Numbered from the stretch's first letter, positions 7,493-15,536 are shown. The stretch is 23,973 bases of DNA from JAHJRN01 sp043805355 (GCA_043805355.1 JAZDIB010000042.1:1-23973); one strand, 5' to 3'. The notes: generated by a model not told the origin, from the sequence alone. Numbers and translations are program-made.

Positions 7493-7498
7493 TATCAT
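7490..7498 (+). promoter_or_regulatory. extended -10 promoter overlapping the aldolase stop codon
   Basis: TGATATCAT begins with the TGA stop codon of the aldolase gene and ends 8 bases before the ATG at 7507. Stop codon and promoter share bases. Confidence 0.55.
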
Positions 7499-7506
7499 GT
7501 GACCGC

Positions 7507-7842
7507 ATGTCTCCTATCCGACGGACCCGCGAGGTGAAACGCGACAAGGACCGACCGCTCCATGCGCGGTTGGGGTTCGTCGCGGTGACGACGACACTCG
7601 TCGTCGCGACCGTCGGTGTCACGGCGGCGGCACTTGGCCAGATGTTTCTCCCGAGGACAGAGCCAATCCCGACGATGCCAGCCCGAGTGCAGGCCGGACT
7701 CGTCGTCCGAGACATGTCCATAACCTCCCCCGACCTCTCGACCTGCGACCGGTTCGCCGTCATCACAAACATCATCGACTGCGGCATCTTCAACCCCGAG
7801 GACGCCCAGTCGTGCACCGCCTGCAAGATTTCCGGCCGTTGA
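7507..7842 (+). CDS. small single-pass membrane protein, unknown
   Basis: The product is 111 residues with a very basic N-terminus, one membrane helix at about 23-47 (LGFVAVTTTLVVATVG) and a short outer domain with four cysteines (STCDR, IDCGIF, SCTACK). The positive-inside rule puts the N-terminus in the cytoplasm. The cysteines could form disulfides. I recognise no family. The ATG at 7507 follows the promoter closely, with no Shine-Dalgarno. A strong terminator follows, so it can be expressed alone or by read-through from the aldolase gene. Confidence 0.65.
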   Translation: MSPIRRTREVKRDKDRPLHARLGFVAVTTTLVVATVGVTAAALGQMFLPRTEPIPTMPARVQAGLVVRDMSITSPDLSTCDRFAVITNIIDCGIFNPEDAQSCTACKISGR

Positions 7843-7868
7843 CCCCTGTTTTTCCGCTCAACCAGGCC

Positions 7869-7895
7869 CCATCCTTGACAAGGATGGCTTTTTTT
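7869..7895 (+). terminator. intrinsic terminator
   Basis: CCATCCTT (7869-7876) pairs with AAGGATGG (7880-7887), with a 3-base loop, then C and seven Ts. It is a canonical terminator for the small membrane protein gene. Confidence 0.9.
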
Positions 7896-7957
7896 GCCAA
7901 GGTCGCATCAGCACATTCCCAACATGGTGTTGGGCCGAGTGCCACGAGGAGTCCCCG

Positions 7958-9337
7958 ATGAACGTCAAGCCGCTGGTCCACGTCTCCGATGCCGACACCG
8001 CCAAGAAGTCCGAGAAGGATCTCGACACGTCGCACGCGGACGAGGCGCGCAAATACCTCATCGCCCACGCGGCGCTCCGGTTCGTGTCCGACCTGATCGC
8101 GGCCCTCCGCGAGAACAAGCTTCTCTGGTGGACGCCCGCCTTCCTCTACAAGGCGTTCACCCCGCTGGCGCGCATGTGCGCCCTCTCCCTGCGGCCGGAC
8201 ATCCGGCAGGCGATCACCCTCACGCTCGCCGGCGGCAAGCCCGTCGCCACGAGGCGTAAGACGCCCGAGGATCAGGCCCAGGCCATCGTCGACGTCATCG
8301 ACAGCCGCGAGGTCACGCACGAGGAGTTCGAGAACGAATTCCGTCCCGACACCCTCGCGACGTACATGGACGCCTCGGCGTACGTCCTGCTCTTCCTCGA
8401 GAAGATGCCGTGGGACGACAACAACGAGAAGCATCAACGTCTCGTGCAGGGCATCATCGAGTCCCTGCTCAAGCATGTCATCCTCTCGCACTGGGACGTG
8501 ATGTACGCCATCGACCGCAAGGTCTGGCAGACCTACGTGCCTATCGAGACGAGGATGGCCATCGACGAGGCCCGGCTCCTAGGTGAGCGGGACAAGAAGC
8601 CGCTCACCGCGAAGGAAGCCTACGACATCGCGAACGCCACACAGCGCATCTCCGAATGCATCCCAGTGAAAGATCTGCGTTGCGTCCTCGAGGCCGGGGT
8701 CAAGAAGATGGGCTTCACGAAGCCGAAGGAGGCGAAGGAGGAGCCCAAGACGGAGCCCGAGCCCGACGACAAGGCCCTGACCGTCCCGCCCAAGGCCATG
8801 TCCGGTCCTCCGCCGCTCCCGAAGCCGTCCAAGCCGAAGGCCGACGACAACGACGGTCCGGACATCCACTACGAGGCTGTCCCGGAAGCCACGACTCCGC
8901 CGCCGTTGCCCAAGGGCACGCCCCACATCCCGGACGCGGAATTCGATGCCGCGCGGGCGCGTTCCGGCGACATGACGCCGGAGATGCAGGACCTCTCCCA
9001 CAGCGCGTCGAGCTGGGGTGCGCAGGATGACATCGCCACGGCACTCGGCATCGACCTCAAGAACGTCGAGATCGACGCCAAGGTCATCGAAGACCTCAAG
9101 ACCATCTTCGTCGACAAGAAGCTCATCGAAGACGAGGCCCGTCTGCGCCTCGCGCTCCTCACCATCCTCCCCTTCATGGATCCCGTCGGCCACCCGGCAA
9201 ACGGCGACTGGAAGGGGAAGCTCCAGAACCTCAACATGATGAGGTTCGAGCTCAAGAAGGTCCTCATGAACAAGCCGGCGTGGAGACCTCTCCATGACGT
9301 CCTCATCGTCCCGAAGCCGCCCAAGCCCGGCAAATGA
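7958..9337 (+). CDS. large hypothetical cytoplasmic protein with proline-rich linker
   Basis: The product is 459 residues I do not recognise. Residues about 1-255 are largely helical, with Trp-rich patches (LLWWTPAFLYKAF, SHWDVMYAIDRKVWQ). Residues about 256-340 are a low-complexity linker rich in Pro, Lys, Glu and Asp (SGPPPLPKPSKPK, TPPPLPKG). Residues about 345-459 form a second folded region. There is no signal peptide or membrane helix. CGAGGAGT ends 6-7 bases before the ATG at 7958, so this message has a leader, unlike many neighbours. The proline-rich linker suggests a scaffold joining two domains, which is inference. Confidence 0.75.
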   Translation: MNVKPLVHVSDADTAKKSEKDLDTSHADEARKYLIAHAALRFVSDLIAALRENKLLWWTPAFLYKAFTPLARMCALSLRPDIRQAITLTLAGGKPVATRRKTPEDQAQAIVDVIDSREVTHEEFENEFRPDTLATYMDASAYVLLFLEKMPWDDNNEKHQRLVQGIIESLLKHVILSHWDVMYAIDRKVWQTYVPIETRMAIDEARLLGERDKKPLTAKEAYDIANATQRISECIPVKDLRCVLEAGVKKMGFTKPKEAKEEPKTEPEPDDKALTVPPKAMSGPPPLPKPSKPKADDNDGPDIHYEAVPEATTPPPLPKGTPHIPDAEFDAARARSGDMTPEMQDLSHSASSWGAQDDIATALGIDLKNVEIDAKVIEDLKTIFVDKKLIEDEARLRLALLTILPFMDPVGHPANGDWKGKLQNLNMMRFELKKVLMNKPAWRPLHDVLIVPKPPKPGK

Positions 9338-9415
9338 CGAACATCCACGCTCTGGCACTGCCGGGGCGTTTTGATATCTTGACACGAACCCCCTTCCGCA
9401 TCCTCGATACGCGTC

Positions 9416-9424
9416 TGCTATACT
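9416..9424 (+). promoter_or_regulatory. extended -10 promoter for a structured RNA
   Basis: TGCTATACT is identical to the element before the transketolase gene, but no start codon follows it. A TTGACA at 9379-9384 is too far away for a normal -35. Transcription should start near 9431. Confidence 0.6.
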
Positions 9425-9430
9425 TGAAGT

Positions 9431-9568
9431 AGATCTTTCGAAGAACCATGGAGCGGCATCACGACGGAGCCGACCTCCTCCGAAGCGGTCTCTAACACCG
9501 CGACGGACGGAGGTCGGACTGCCGCCCCATGGTTCTTCAAACGACGACCTTTCCGGGTCGTCGTTTTT
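9431..9568 (+). ncRNA. rod-shaped small RNA, family not recognised
   Basis: About 138 bases lie between an extended -10 promoter and a strong terminator, with no convincing reading frame. The region folds into one long rod. 9440-9451 pairs exactly with 9527-9538 (12 pairs); 9453-9457 with 9521-9525; 9470-9478 with 9509-9517 (9 pairs); 9479-9482 with 9504-9507; and 9485-9489 with 9497-9501, closing a 7-base loop. An asymmetric internal bubble sits at 9458-9469 opposite 9518-9520. A long rod with one internal bubble recalls 6S RNA, but the bubble is one-sided and I cannot assign it. Alternatively it is only the 3' processing region of a neighbour, but its own promoter and terminator argue for an independent RNA. 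Confidence 0.65.
9539..9568 (+). terminator. intrinsic terminator of the small RNA
   Basis: Bases 9539-9549 pair exactly with 9556-9566 (11 pairs, 6-base loop). The T run at 9564-9568 overlaps the stem end. It also lies just beyond the end of the convergent DUF2207 gene. Confidence 0.85.
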
Positions 9569-9584
9569 CTATTCCGCACGAATC

Positions 9585-11270
9585 TCACCAGCTTCCTCCG
9601 CCTCCCCCGCCCCCTCCACCTCCAGACCCTCCTCCGGAAAACCCCGACCCTCCGCTCCCTGCGGACGACGGCGCGCTGTATCCGGACATCGCGGCCTTGG
9701 AATCCAGGGAATGCAGGCTCGACGCGAGCGCGACGGCGCCGAGGTTCGACGACCACCCCTGCCCCTCGGCCCATTCCGGCTTCGGGAGGTCGATGCCCTC
9801 GAACTGCTTGGCCCATTCCGTCTCCACGCCGAGCGCGATGGCATACGGCAGGAGCTCCATGAACTTCTCCGGTGTCTTGGCCGGCGCATTGTGGAACGCG
9901 AGGCGGTCCTTCTCGGTCACGGTCATGAACCACTCGAAGCCCTTGATCTCCGCGAGGAGCCTCACGCCGTCCTCGGTCCTCGCCGGCATAAACCATCCGA
10001 CCACGACGACGATGAGGCCGGTCAGGATCGCGGCGACCCACCCGAACGGGGTGGTCATGAGCAGGAACGTCAGGATGAAGAACGAGCCGCACCCCAATCC
10101 GATATACGTGGTGCGCACGAGGCCCGGGTTCTTCACGAACACGCCGAGGTCCTTGATGCGCATCACGATGGCGGAGCGTGCGCTTGAGACGTCCTTGTAG
10201 AACTTGTTCTTTTGCAGGTCATCGATGGAGACCTCGTCCCCGTTCTCGAAGAGCCCCTTCAGGAGCGCACGTTCGCCCGCGCTCGGCTCCAGCGTCTCCT
10301 TCGGGACCGTCTTCACGAACGTATACGCCTTCCCTTCGTAGCGGATGTGGAGATGTCCGCGCCGTGCCAGGTCGATGATGGTCGCCGTGATGGCGCGTGA
10401 CGGCACGCCATTGTCGTCGCGCGCGCAGGCGAGTTCCGCGGGCAGGAGGCCTCGGGGCGGCTCATACAACGGGATGACGGTGCCGAGCTTGGGGTCGCGC
10501 CCTTTCCTGCGCCACTGGAACCACATCAGGAAAAGCGCGACGAGCGGGATGAACACGAAGAAGTTGTCGCTCAGGAACATGAGCAGTTTTTCCTGGGACG
10601 ACGGTGCCTGGATGATGCCGTTCGGGATGCCGATGACCACGGTGAACCCTTCTTCCGCATCGAGCGCACGCATCGCGACGAACGAGACACTGCGGGTAGA
10701 CGCCGTCGCCGTGCAGTCGGCCTCGGTGGAGCCGTAGACGCCAGTGAAGCAGGCGGTCCGGATGTCCGATACGGGCACGTCGACGGGGAGCGCGAGCGAA
10801 AAGTCGCTCTGTTCGATGGGGATGGTCCAATCATTACCCGTCACGTTCCAATAGAGCTCGGCGTGGTCGTCGAAGAACCCGATGGCGCGGTCCGTCTGGT
10901 ACGTGATGGCGTAGAGATGCGTCCCGGTGACGGTCACGTCCGCATCCCCGATCTTCACGTACAGCTGGTCCGACCCGCCCGTCGATTCGTACGTCGCCGG
11001 CTCGCCGTCCATAGTCACCTCGACGACCTTCAGGCGATAGTCGTACCGCACGCCGTCGCGGACGTATTTCGTGGGGACGTACCGATAGATGCCGTGGCGC
11101 TCCTCGTCGCCGAAGTCGTACGTGACGGTCTCCGTGACGCGGAGCAGGCGCTCCGGGGAGACGGTCGCGGCGACCGAAAAGTCGCGAATGACCTCCCCGG
11201 CGGAGACGATGGACGGGACCGCAACGGCAAGGGCGACCGCGAGGGCGTAGGCAACACGATGGAGATGCAT
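9585..11270 (-). CDS. DUF2207-type predicted membrane protein
   Basis: The product is 561 residues. A signal peptide (about 1-24, ending VSAG) leads into an extracytoplasmic beta domain with VTETVTYDFGDEERHGIYRY, a hallmark of DUF2207 proteins. Membrane helices lie at about 232-248 (FFVFIPLVALFLMWF) and as a pair at about 393-430. Between them is a cytoplasmic segment with PPRGLLPAEL and IIDLARRGHL, resembling a winged helix. The C-terminus is a glycine run ending in SW, also usual in this family. The molecular function of the family is unknown. The start at 11270 gives a normal signal peptide. A possible minus-strand -10 (TAGCAT) ends 9 bases upstream. Confidence 0.9.
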   Translation of the reverse strand: MHLHRVAYALAVALAVAVPSIVSAGEVIRDFSVAATVSPERLLRVTETVTYDFGDEERHGIYRYVPTKYVRDGVRYDYRLKVVEVTMDGEPATYESTGGSDQLYVKIGDADVTVTGTHLYAITYQTDRAIGFFDDHAELYWNVTGNDWTIPIEQSDFSLALPVDVPVSDIRTACFTGVYGSTEADCTATASTRSVSFVAMRALDAEEGFTVVIGIPNGIIQAPSSQEKLLMFLSDNFFVFIPLVALFLMWFQWRRKGRDPKLGTVIPLYEPPRGLLPAELACARDDNGVPSRAITATIIDLARRGHLHIRYEGKAYTFVKTVPKETLEPSAGERALLKGLFENGDEVSIDDLQKNKFYKDVSSARSAIVMRIKDLGVFVKNPGLVRTTYIGLGCGSFFILTFLLMTTPFGWVAAILTGLIVVVVGWFMPARTEDGVRLLAEIKGFEWFMTVTEKDRLAFHNAPAKTPEKFMELLPYAIALGVETEWAKQFEGIDLPKPEWAEGQGWSSNLGAVALASSLHSLDSKAAMSGYSAPSSAGSGGSGFSGGGSGGGGGGGGGGSW

Positions 11271-11306
11271 ATCGTCTTCATGCTACACGCCCCGATGGGA
11301 TAAAGA

Positions 11307-11334
11307 AAACCGCCCGGCCGTGGCCGAAGCGGGA
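11307..11334 (-). terminator. intrinsic terminator, minus strand
   Basis: On the minus strand CCGCTTCGGCC pairs with GGCCGGGCGG (one bulge, one G-U pair), followed by TTTTC. It ends the minus-strand gene at 11360-11875 and separates it from the DUF2207 gene. Confidence 0.65.
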
Positions 11335-11359
11335 GGAAATCGTCGCCGCGACGCGGGCG

Positions 11360-11875
11360 TCAGGCGGACTGGACGAAGAGGAACAGATGATTGATGCCCA
11401 GGTTGCCGGGCGTGAAGATCGTCTCGAGGACGCGACCGCCGGACGAACCGCCCCGATAGGAGGCATAGTGACGTCCTCCCGGGCACGTCCGGAAGGATCC
11501 CGGTGCGATGAGGCGACCCCGTTCCGGCGGAGGCAAGACCTGCGTGAGCGCATAGAGGTCGACGTGCGTCGCCGGATGCAACCGCCGTTCCTTCGCCAAG
11601 TCCACGAACATGGTGTCCGGGACGGTGAGGGACTTGAGGCGCGTGATGTCGAAGCGCGCCACGACCATCGACCGCATCACGACGTCCTCGTCCGTGATCA
11701 GCGCCTTCGGATGGCGTCCCCAGCCCTTCGGGGCGAACGCCTCGAGATCCGAGGCGCCGGAAAAATCCGCCTGGAGCTTCTGCAGGACTGGCATCGTCGT
11801 GTACTGGATGGGGATGCGGTAGGTACCGGGGGTGAGAAACCCTTCGTCACGGATGGCTTGGACTGCTGTCATCAT
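11360..11875 (-). CDS. hypothetical protein
   Basis: The product is 171 residues, soluble, and I recognise no family. It starts MMTAVQAIRDEGFLTPG, has a mixed charged middle with VVMRSMVVARFDITRLK, and ends in a Gly/Ser-rich stretch (YRGGSSGGRVLE) and hydrophobic LGINHLFLFVQSA. The second Met (start 11872) sits 7 bases from AAGGA and is at least as likely a start as the first. It is transcribed divergently from the PfkB kinase gene and shares an upstream element with another unknown minus-strand gene at 14003-14488. Confidence 0.65.
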   Translation of the reverse strand: MMTAVQAIRDEGFLTPGTYRIPIQYTTMPVLQKLQADFSGASDLEAFAPKGWGRHPKALITDEDVVMRSMVVARFDITRLKSLTVPDTMFVDLAKERRLHPATHVDLYALTQVLPPPERGRLIAPGSFRTCPGGRHYASYRGGSSGGRVLETIFTPGNLGINHLFLFVQSA

Positions 11876-11937
11876 CTATTCCTTGAAAGGGCTCCGCGTT
11901 CCGCGCGGCCGGTCCGCCCATGCTCGGGCGATATGCT

Positions 11938-11966
11938 TTCCTACCATTTTCCGGCCCTTCCGTCAA
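11938..11966 (-). promoter_or_regulatory. shared upstream element, copy 1 (possible promoter)
   Basis: On the minus strand TTGACG (plus 11961-11966) is followed by 17 bases of form GAAGGGCC-GGAAAATGG and then TA. It resembles 14543-14571 at about 20 of 25 positions. TTGACG looks like a -35 box, but the -10 (TAGGAA) is poor, so activation or a different sigma factor is possible. Confidence 0.4.
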
Positions 11967-11990
11967 CCCCCAGAGGTGGACGGCGCGCCG

Positions 11991-11999
11991 TGCTACAAT
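11991..11999 (+). promoter_or_regulatory. extended -10 promoter for the PfkB kinase
   Basis: TGCTACAAT ends 6 bases before the ATG at 12006, so the transcript should begin at the start codon. No Shine-Dalgarno is present. Confidence 0.65.
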
Positions 12000-12005
12000 G
12001 CCCAC

Positions 12006-13010
12006 ATGCCCAGCAAAACGACGGGATCCAAAGGTTTCGACATCGTGACGATCGGCGCGGCCGTGCGCGACGTCTTCATCCGGAGCAGGAAATTCCAGAG
12101 CGTGCGCGACCCGTCCGCGCCGGATGGCTTCGATACTTGCTTCCCGCTCGGCGCCAAGATCGACATCGACGACATCCTCTTCGAGACGGGCGGCGGCGCG
12201 ACCAACGCGGCGGCGACGTTCAGCCGCTTCGGCCTCCGCACCGCGTGCATCGGACGCATCGGCAAGGACGTCGGCGGGCGCGAGCTCACGGAACAGCTCC
12301 GCGGCCTCGGCATCGATACGTCCGCGTTCCAGGTCGACCCGAAACGGAGCACCGCGTATTCCATCATCCTCCTGTCCGGCTCGGGCCACCGCGCCATCCT
12401 CGTGCATCGCGGCGCGAGCGCGCACATCGATCCGCTGAAGGTAAATCTGAGGTCCCTCGCGCCGACATGGATCTACCTCACGTCCGTCGGCGGGAACCTG
12501 CCGCTCCTGAAGCGTCTCTTCGCGGCCGCCAAGGCCTCGCAGATCCACGTCGCCTGGAACCCGGGCAACGCCGAGCTGGCCCACGGCATGAAGAAGCTCC
12601 TGCCGCTCCTCATGCAGGCGGATATCCTGGACCTGAACCGCGAGGAGGCCGTGACGCTCGCCGACATGCCGCCCCGCCATCTCGATGCCATCCTGCACCT
12701 CCTCGGCACGGTGCCGCGCCAGGCGCTCGTCGTGACCGACGGTCCTGCCGGTGCCTACGTCCATAGCCGCGGGGTCACGTGGCACGCCCCGGCGCTCACG
12801 GGCAAACGGGTGAACGCGACCGGCGCCGGCGACGCGTTCGGCAGCGCGTTCGTCGCGGCCGCCATCAAGACCGGCAACCTCGAGACCGCGCTCCGCGTCG
12901 GCATGCTGAACGCGATGGGCGTCGTCACGCACATGGGCGCCAAGGCCGGCATCCTGAAGAAATTCCCGACCGCCAAGGAGATGCGTCGCGTGAAGGTGAA
13001 GCCATACTAG
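12006..13010 (+). CDS. PfkB/ribokinase-family carbohydrate kinase
   Basis: The product is 334 residues, a cytoplasmic ATP-dependent kinase of the PfkB family. The first family signature is TGGGATNAAATFSRFG (61-76). The second is NATGAGDAFGSAFVAA (270-285), holding the anion hole and catalytic Asp276; LDLNREEA (209-216) is also typical. The substrate cannot be read from sequence: ribose, fructose, fructose phosphates, nucleosides and others are all known for this family. Next comes a BASS transporter after 10 bases, and farther on a second BASS gene and a D-2-hydroxyacid dehydrogenase. Phosphorylation of an imported or recycled carbon compound fits, by inference. The start is fixed by the promoter ending 6 bases upstream. 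Confidence 0.88.
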   Translation: MPSKTTGSKGFDIVTIGAAVRDVFIRSRKFQSVRDPSAPDGFDTCFPLGAKIDIDDILFETGGGATNAAATFSRFGLRTACIGRIGKDVGGRELTEQLRGLGIDTSAFQVDPKRSTAYSIILLSGSGHRAILVHRGASAHIDPLKVNLRSLAPTWIYLTSVGGNLPLLKRLFAAAKASQIHVAWNPGNAELAHGMKKLLPLLMQADILDLNREEAVTLADMPPRHLDAILHLLGTVPRQALVVTDGPAGAYVHSRGVTWHAPALTGKRVNATGAGDAFGSAFVAAAIKTGNLETALRVGMLNAMGVVTHMGAKAGILKKFPTAKEMRRVKVKPY

Positions 13011-13020
13011 AGAACATCGT

Positions 13021-13953
13021 ATGCTGACGCGTCTCCATTCCGTCATCGAGTCGTATCTCTTCGTCCTTGTCGTCGCCCTGCTCGTTGGCATCCTTGTGCC
13101 GCAGGCGCATGTCCTCGTGGCGTGGAACACCCTGCTCCTGCAAGCCATCTTTTTCCTCTCCAGCCTCAAGATGGACGGTGCCGAGATCCTCGCGCGCCTC
13201 AAGGACTGGAAGACGCTCGCGGTCTCGGGCGCGTTCATGCTCATCTTCCTGCCGTTCCTCGTCCGTGGCGCGACGTTCTTTTTGCCGGAAGGCTTCGCGG
13301 CGTTCGGGTTCGCGTTCTTCCTACTGGCGGCCATGCCGAGCGGGATGACCTCGCCGCTCCTCTCCGAGCACGTCGGTGGCAACCAGCCGCTTGCGCTCAT
13401 CATCACGGCCGGCACCTCGCTCCTCGCGCCGTTCACGGTGCCGCTCATGATCCAGGTCGCGTACGGCGCCTCGGTCCACGTCGACATGCTCGGGATGATG
13501 CAGAAGCTCGCGCTCGTCATCTTCATGCCGTTCGTCCTCGCGATGGTCGTGAAGCACTTCCTCCCGAAGCAGGTGGCGAGCATGGCGCCACGCACCAAGC
13601 CGCTCTCGACCCTCCTGCTCGGTCTTCTCATCGCCGGCGCCGTCGCGCCGCACGCCGACCGCATCATCGCCTCCGCGCGCGGGAACATCTGGGGATTCCT
13701 GCTCCTCATCCTCGCGCTCTTCGTGTTCTTCGCCGTCCTCCACCTCCTCGGGTTCTACGCGGCGTGGTGGAAGAAACGGAACGAGCGCCGGACGGTCTCA
13801 GTGTGCCTCACGTACATGAACTTCACGCTGGCCATCTTCCTCGCGTCCACCTATTTCCCGGACCCAAACATCATCCTCGTCCTCGTCCTCTCCATCGTCC
13901 CCTGGGCGACCCTGCTTCCGGCCTGGAAGAAGGTGTCGGCCAAGCTGGCGTGA
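13021..13953 (+). CDS. BASS-family (bile acid:sodium symporter-like) transporter 1
   Basis: The product is 310 residues with about nine or ten membrane helices. Family landmarks are AAMPSGMTSPLLSEHVGGN (the crossover helix region) and LALIITAGTSLLAPFTVPL, then YMNFTLAIFLASTYFPD near the end. BASS members carry organic anions with sodium; known substrates include bile acids, pyruvate, pantothenate and glycolate, so the substrate here is open. It starts 10 bases after the kinase stop and is probably co-transcribed. It is a paralogue of the gene at 14593, with the same motif order. A terminator for the opposing gene follows directly. Confidence 0.88.
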   Translation: MLTRLHSVIESYLFVLVVALLVGILVPQAHVLVAWNTLLLQAIFFLSSLKMDGAEILARLKDWKTLAVSGAFMLIFLPFLVRGATFFLPEGFAAFGFAFFLLAAMPSGMTSPLLSEHVGGNQPLALIITAGTSLLAPFTVPLMIQVAYGASVHVDMLGMMQKLALVIFMPFVLAMVVKHFLPKQVASMAPRTKPLSTLLLGLLIAGAVAPHADRIIASARGNIWGFLLLILALFVFFAVLHLLGFYAAWWKKRNERRTVSVCLTYMNFTLAIFLASTYFPDPNIILVLVLSIVPWATLLPAWKKVSAKLA

Positions 13954-13955
13954 CG

Positions 13956-14003
13956 AAAAAACCCGGCCGTCCATCCGCGCATGATGCGGACGACGAGCCG
14001 GGT
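13956..14003 (-). terminator. intrinsic terminator, minus strand
   Basis: On the minus strand ACCCGGC (plus 13997-14003) and GCCGGGT (plus 13961-13967) form a stem with an inner secondary stem, followed by TTTTTT. It overlaps the stop codon of the minus-strand gene at 14003. Confidence 0.8.
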
Positions 14004-14488
14004 CAAGATGCCGCCATCTCCCGAAAGGCGACGAACGACCAATGCGTGTGCAGCGGCACGAGGGCCGCGCTCAGGGTCAGGCTGCAGCCCCATCCACAGA
14101 TTCGATACCCCCGAAGGAGGCAGAGCGACATGTTCTCCTTCCTCTTATAGGTGAGCAGGAGGGTGCGGTCTGGGATGGTGATGAACCTGTCGCGGACCGT
14201 CGGATCGATCATCGACAGCGACCAGGCGACGAAGACCGCGAAGTTGCCGTCGAACCCTTGGCGCTTGAGCCAGGAACGGGCTTCCAGCCCTTCGATGACC
14301 CGACCCGGCTTCCAGACGACAGCCTCATACGAACGTCCCCGTTCGCCGCGGTAGAGGTCGTCCTGAAGGATAGGGTGCATGTTCGTACGGCCGACTTTCC
14401 GGAGCACGGACATGACGAGGTCGTGCCATGGGACATCCGGGACGTGGACGATCCGACGCGTTTCCTGGACGGCGGCTCCAGCGGACAT
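14003..14488 (-). CDS. hypothetical protein inserted between transporter genes
   Basis: The product is 161 residues, with no recognised family, signal peptide or clear membrane helix. It contains charged segments (VLRKVGRTNMHPILQDDLYRG) and a C-terminal part with three Cys (LCLLRGYRICGWGC). The ATG at 14488 is preceded by AAAGGGGG at good spacing, so this message has a leader of about 50 bases. It lies opposite to and between two paralogous transporters, which breaks what would otherwise be one operon. Its upstream element resembles that of the minus-strand gene at 11360-11875. Confidence 0.65.
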   Translation of the reverse strand: MSAGAAVQETRRIVHVPDVPWHDLVMSVLRKVGRTNMHPILQDDLYRGERGRSYEAVVWKPGRVIEGLEARSWLKRQGFDGNFAVFVAWSLSMIDPTVRDRFITIPDRTLLLTYKRKENMSLCLLRGYRICGWGCSLTLSAALVPLHTHWSFVAFREMAAS

Positions 14489-14542
14489 GTGTCCCCCTTT
14501 CGATGCCGGTCAGCGACCGGATGTTGCCGAAGGAACGCTGTA

Positions 14543-14571
14543 TGGTTACCGGTTTTTGGCCTTTCCGTCAA
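14543..14571 (-). promoter_or_regulatory. shared upstream element, copy 2 (possible promoter)
   Basis: On the minus strand TTGACG (plus 14566-14571) is followed by GAAAGGCC-AAAAACCGG and TA. It matches the element at 11938-11966. It lies about 55-85 bases before the minus-strand start at 14488 and close to the plus-strand promoter at 14580. Confidence 0.4.
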
Positions 14572-14579
14572 CGGACGGA

Positions 14580-14585
14580 TACAAT
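14580..14585 (+). promoter_or_regulatory. -10 element for the second BASS gene
   Basis: TACAAT ends 7 bases before the ATG at 14593. It lacks the upstream TG seen at other sites but keeps the same short distance to the start codon. Confidence 0.5.
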
Positions 14586-14592
14586 ACGCCAG

Positions 14593-15534
14593 ATGACCTT
14601 CCTCTCCAGGATCCGCACCCTCTTCGCGGAGAACCAGATCATGATCGTCCTGATTGCGCTCGTAGCCGGGCTCCTGTTCCCGGCCGTCTTCCGGCCGGTC
14701 GCCCCCTTCGGCGCGTATCTGCTCATGCTCATCTTCTTCACGTCGAGCCTGCGCCTCTCGTTCGGCGAACTCGTCACATACGCGAAGGATTGGAAGATGG
14801 CGCTGCTCGCGACGTTCTTCATGCTGGTATTCATGCCCGTGGCCATGTGGCTCCCGCCGCGCTTCTTCGCGCCGGACTGGGCCCTCCCCTTCCTCATCGT
14901 CGGCGCCATGCCGACGGGCATGACCATCGCGCTCATCGCGGAATACTTCGGCGGCAAAACCACGCTCGCGCTGGTCATCACGGCCGTGACGTCGCTCCTC
15001 GCGCCGTTCACCATCCCGCTCGTCTTCAAATACACGGTCGGGCAGGACGTCCCCATCCCCGTGCTGAAGATGTTCCTCGAGCTCCTGCTCACCATCGTCC
15101 TGCCGTTCGGCGTAGCCATGCTGGTCCAGCGCGGCATCCCGACGTTCATCAAGAAGCACGACAAGGCATGGAGCGAGATCTCCATCGTCGCGTTCGGCAT
15201 CCTCATCGCTGGCATCGTCGCGGACACGACCGAGGGCTCGACCATCACGCTCGGATGGGACGAGGTCGGCATCCTCTTCGTGATGCTCGCGTACATCGGC
15301 GGGCTCGTCTGGCTCGCGTATCGGATGGCCTGGTGGCGCACCGCGGGCGAGAAGGCGACCATCGCGCTCTGCATGATTTACATGAACAACACGCTCGCGC
15401 TCTTCATCGGCAACAAGTATTTCCCCGACCACAACGTCGTCCCGCGGCTCGTCATCATCCTCATGATCGTGAACGTCCTCCTGCCCCCGCTCCGGTGGTT
15501 CGCGAAGAAAGCGTCTATGCCGACTCTCTCCTGA
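14593..15534 (+). CDS. BASS-family transporter 2
   Basis: The product is 313 residues, a multi-pass membrane protein with the same landmarks as the first copy: GAMPTGMTIALIAEYFGG, ALVITAVTSLLAPFTIPL and YMNNTLALFIGNKYFPD. It is clearly a paralogue but has diverged along its whole length, so the two copies may carry different substrates or form a pair. The ATG at 14593 is chosen because the -10 element lies 7 bases before it; the longer frame upstream runs through the divergent promoter region. The dehydrogenase gene starts 2 bases after its stop, so the two are co-transcribed and probably coupled. A hydroxyacid or keto acid substrate would fit that partner; this is inference. Confidence 0.88.
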   Translation: MTFLSRIRTLFAENQIMIVLIALVAGLLFPAVFRPVAPFGAYLLMLIFFTSSLRLSFGELVTYAKDWKMALLATFFMLVFMPVAMWLPPRFFAPDWALPFLIVGAMPTGMTIALIAEYFGGKTTLALVITAVTSLLAPFTIPLVFKYTVGQDVPIPVLKMFLELLLTIVLPFGVAMLVQRGIPTFIKKHDKAWSEISIVAFGILIAGIVADTTEGSTITLGWDEVGILFVMLAYIGGLVWLAYRMAWWRTAGEKATIALCMIYMNNTLALFIGNKYFPDHNVVPRLVIILMIVNVLLPPLRWFAKKASMPTLS

Positions 15535-15536
15535 AC

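Noticed and set aside
9379..9410. TTGACA followed by CGATAC as the small-RNA promoter
   Set aside because: The spacing is 20 bases and the -10 is poor; the extended -10 TGCTATACT at 9416-9424 is a better fit.
9529..10200. Plus-strand frame with a proline run
   Set aside because: It is antisense to the Gly-rich C-terminus of the DUF2207 protein; the proline run is just the complement of the glycine codons.
11847..13709. Very long minus-strand open frame (620 codons)
   Set aside because: It is antisense to the PfkB kinase and the first BASS transporter, which have clear family motifs. Long antisense frames are common in GC-rich DNA.
14379..15536. N-terminal extension of the dehydrogenase frame upstream of 15537
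   Set aside because: It runs through the BASS gene in another frame and lacks any start signal; the dehydrogenase fold begins at 15537.
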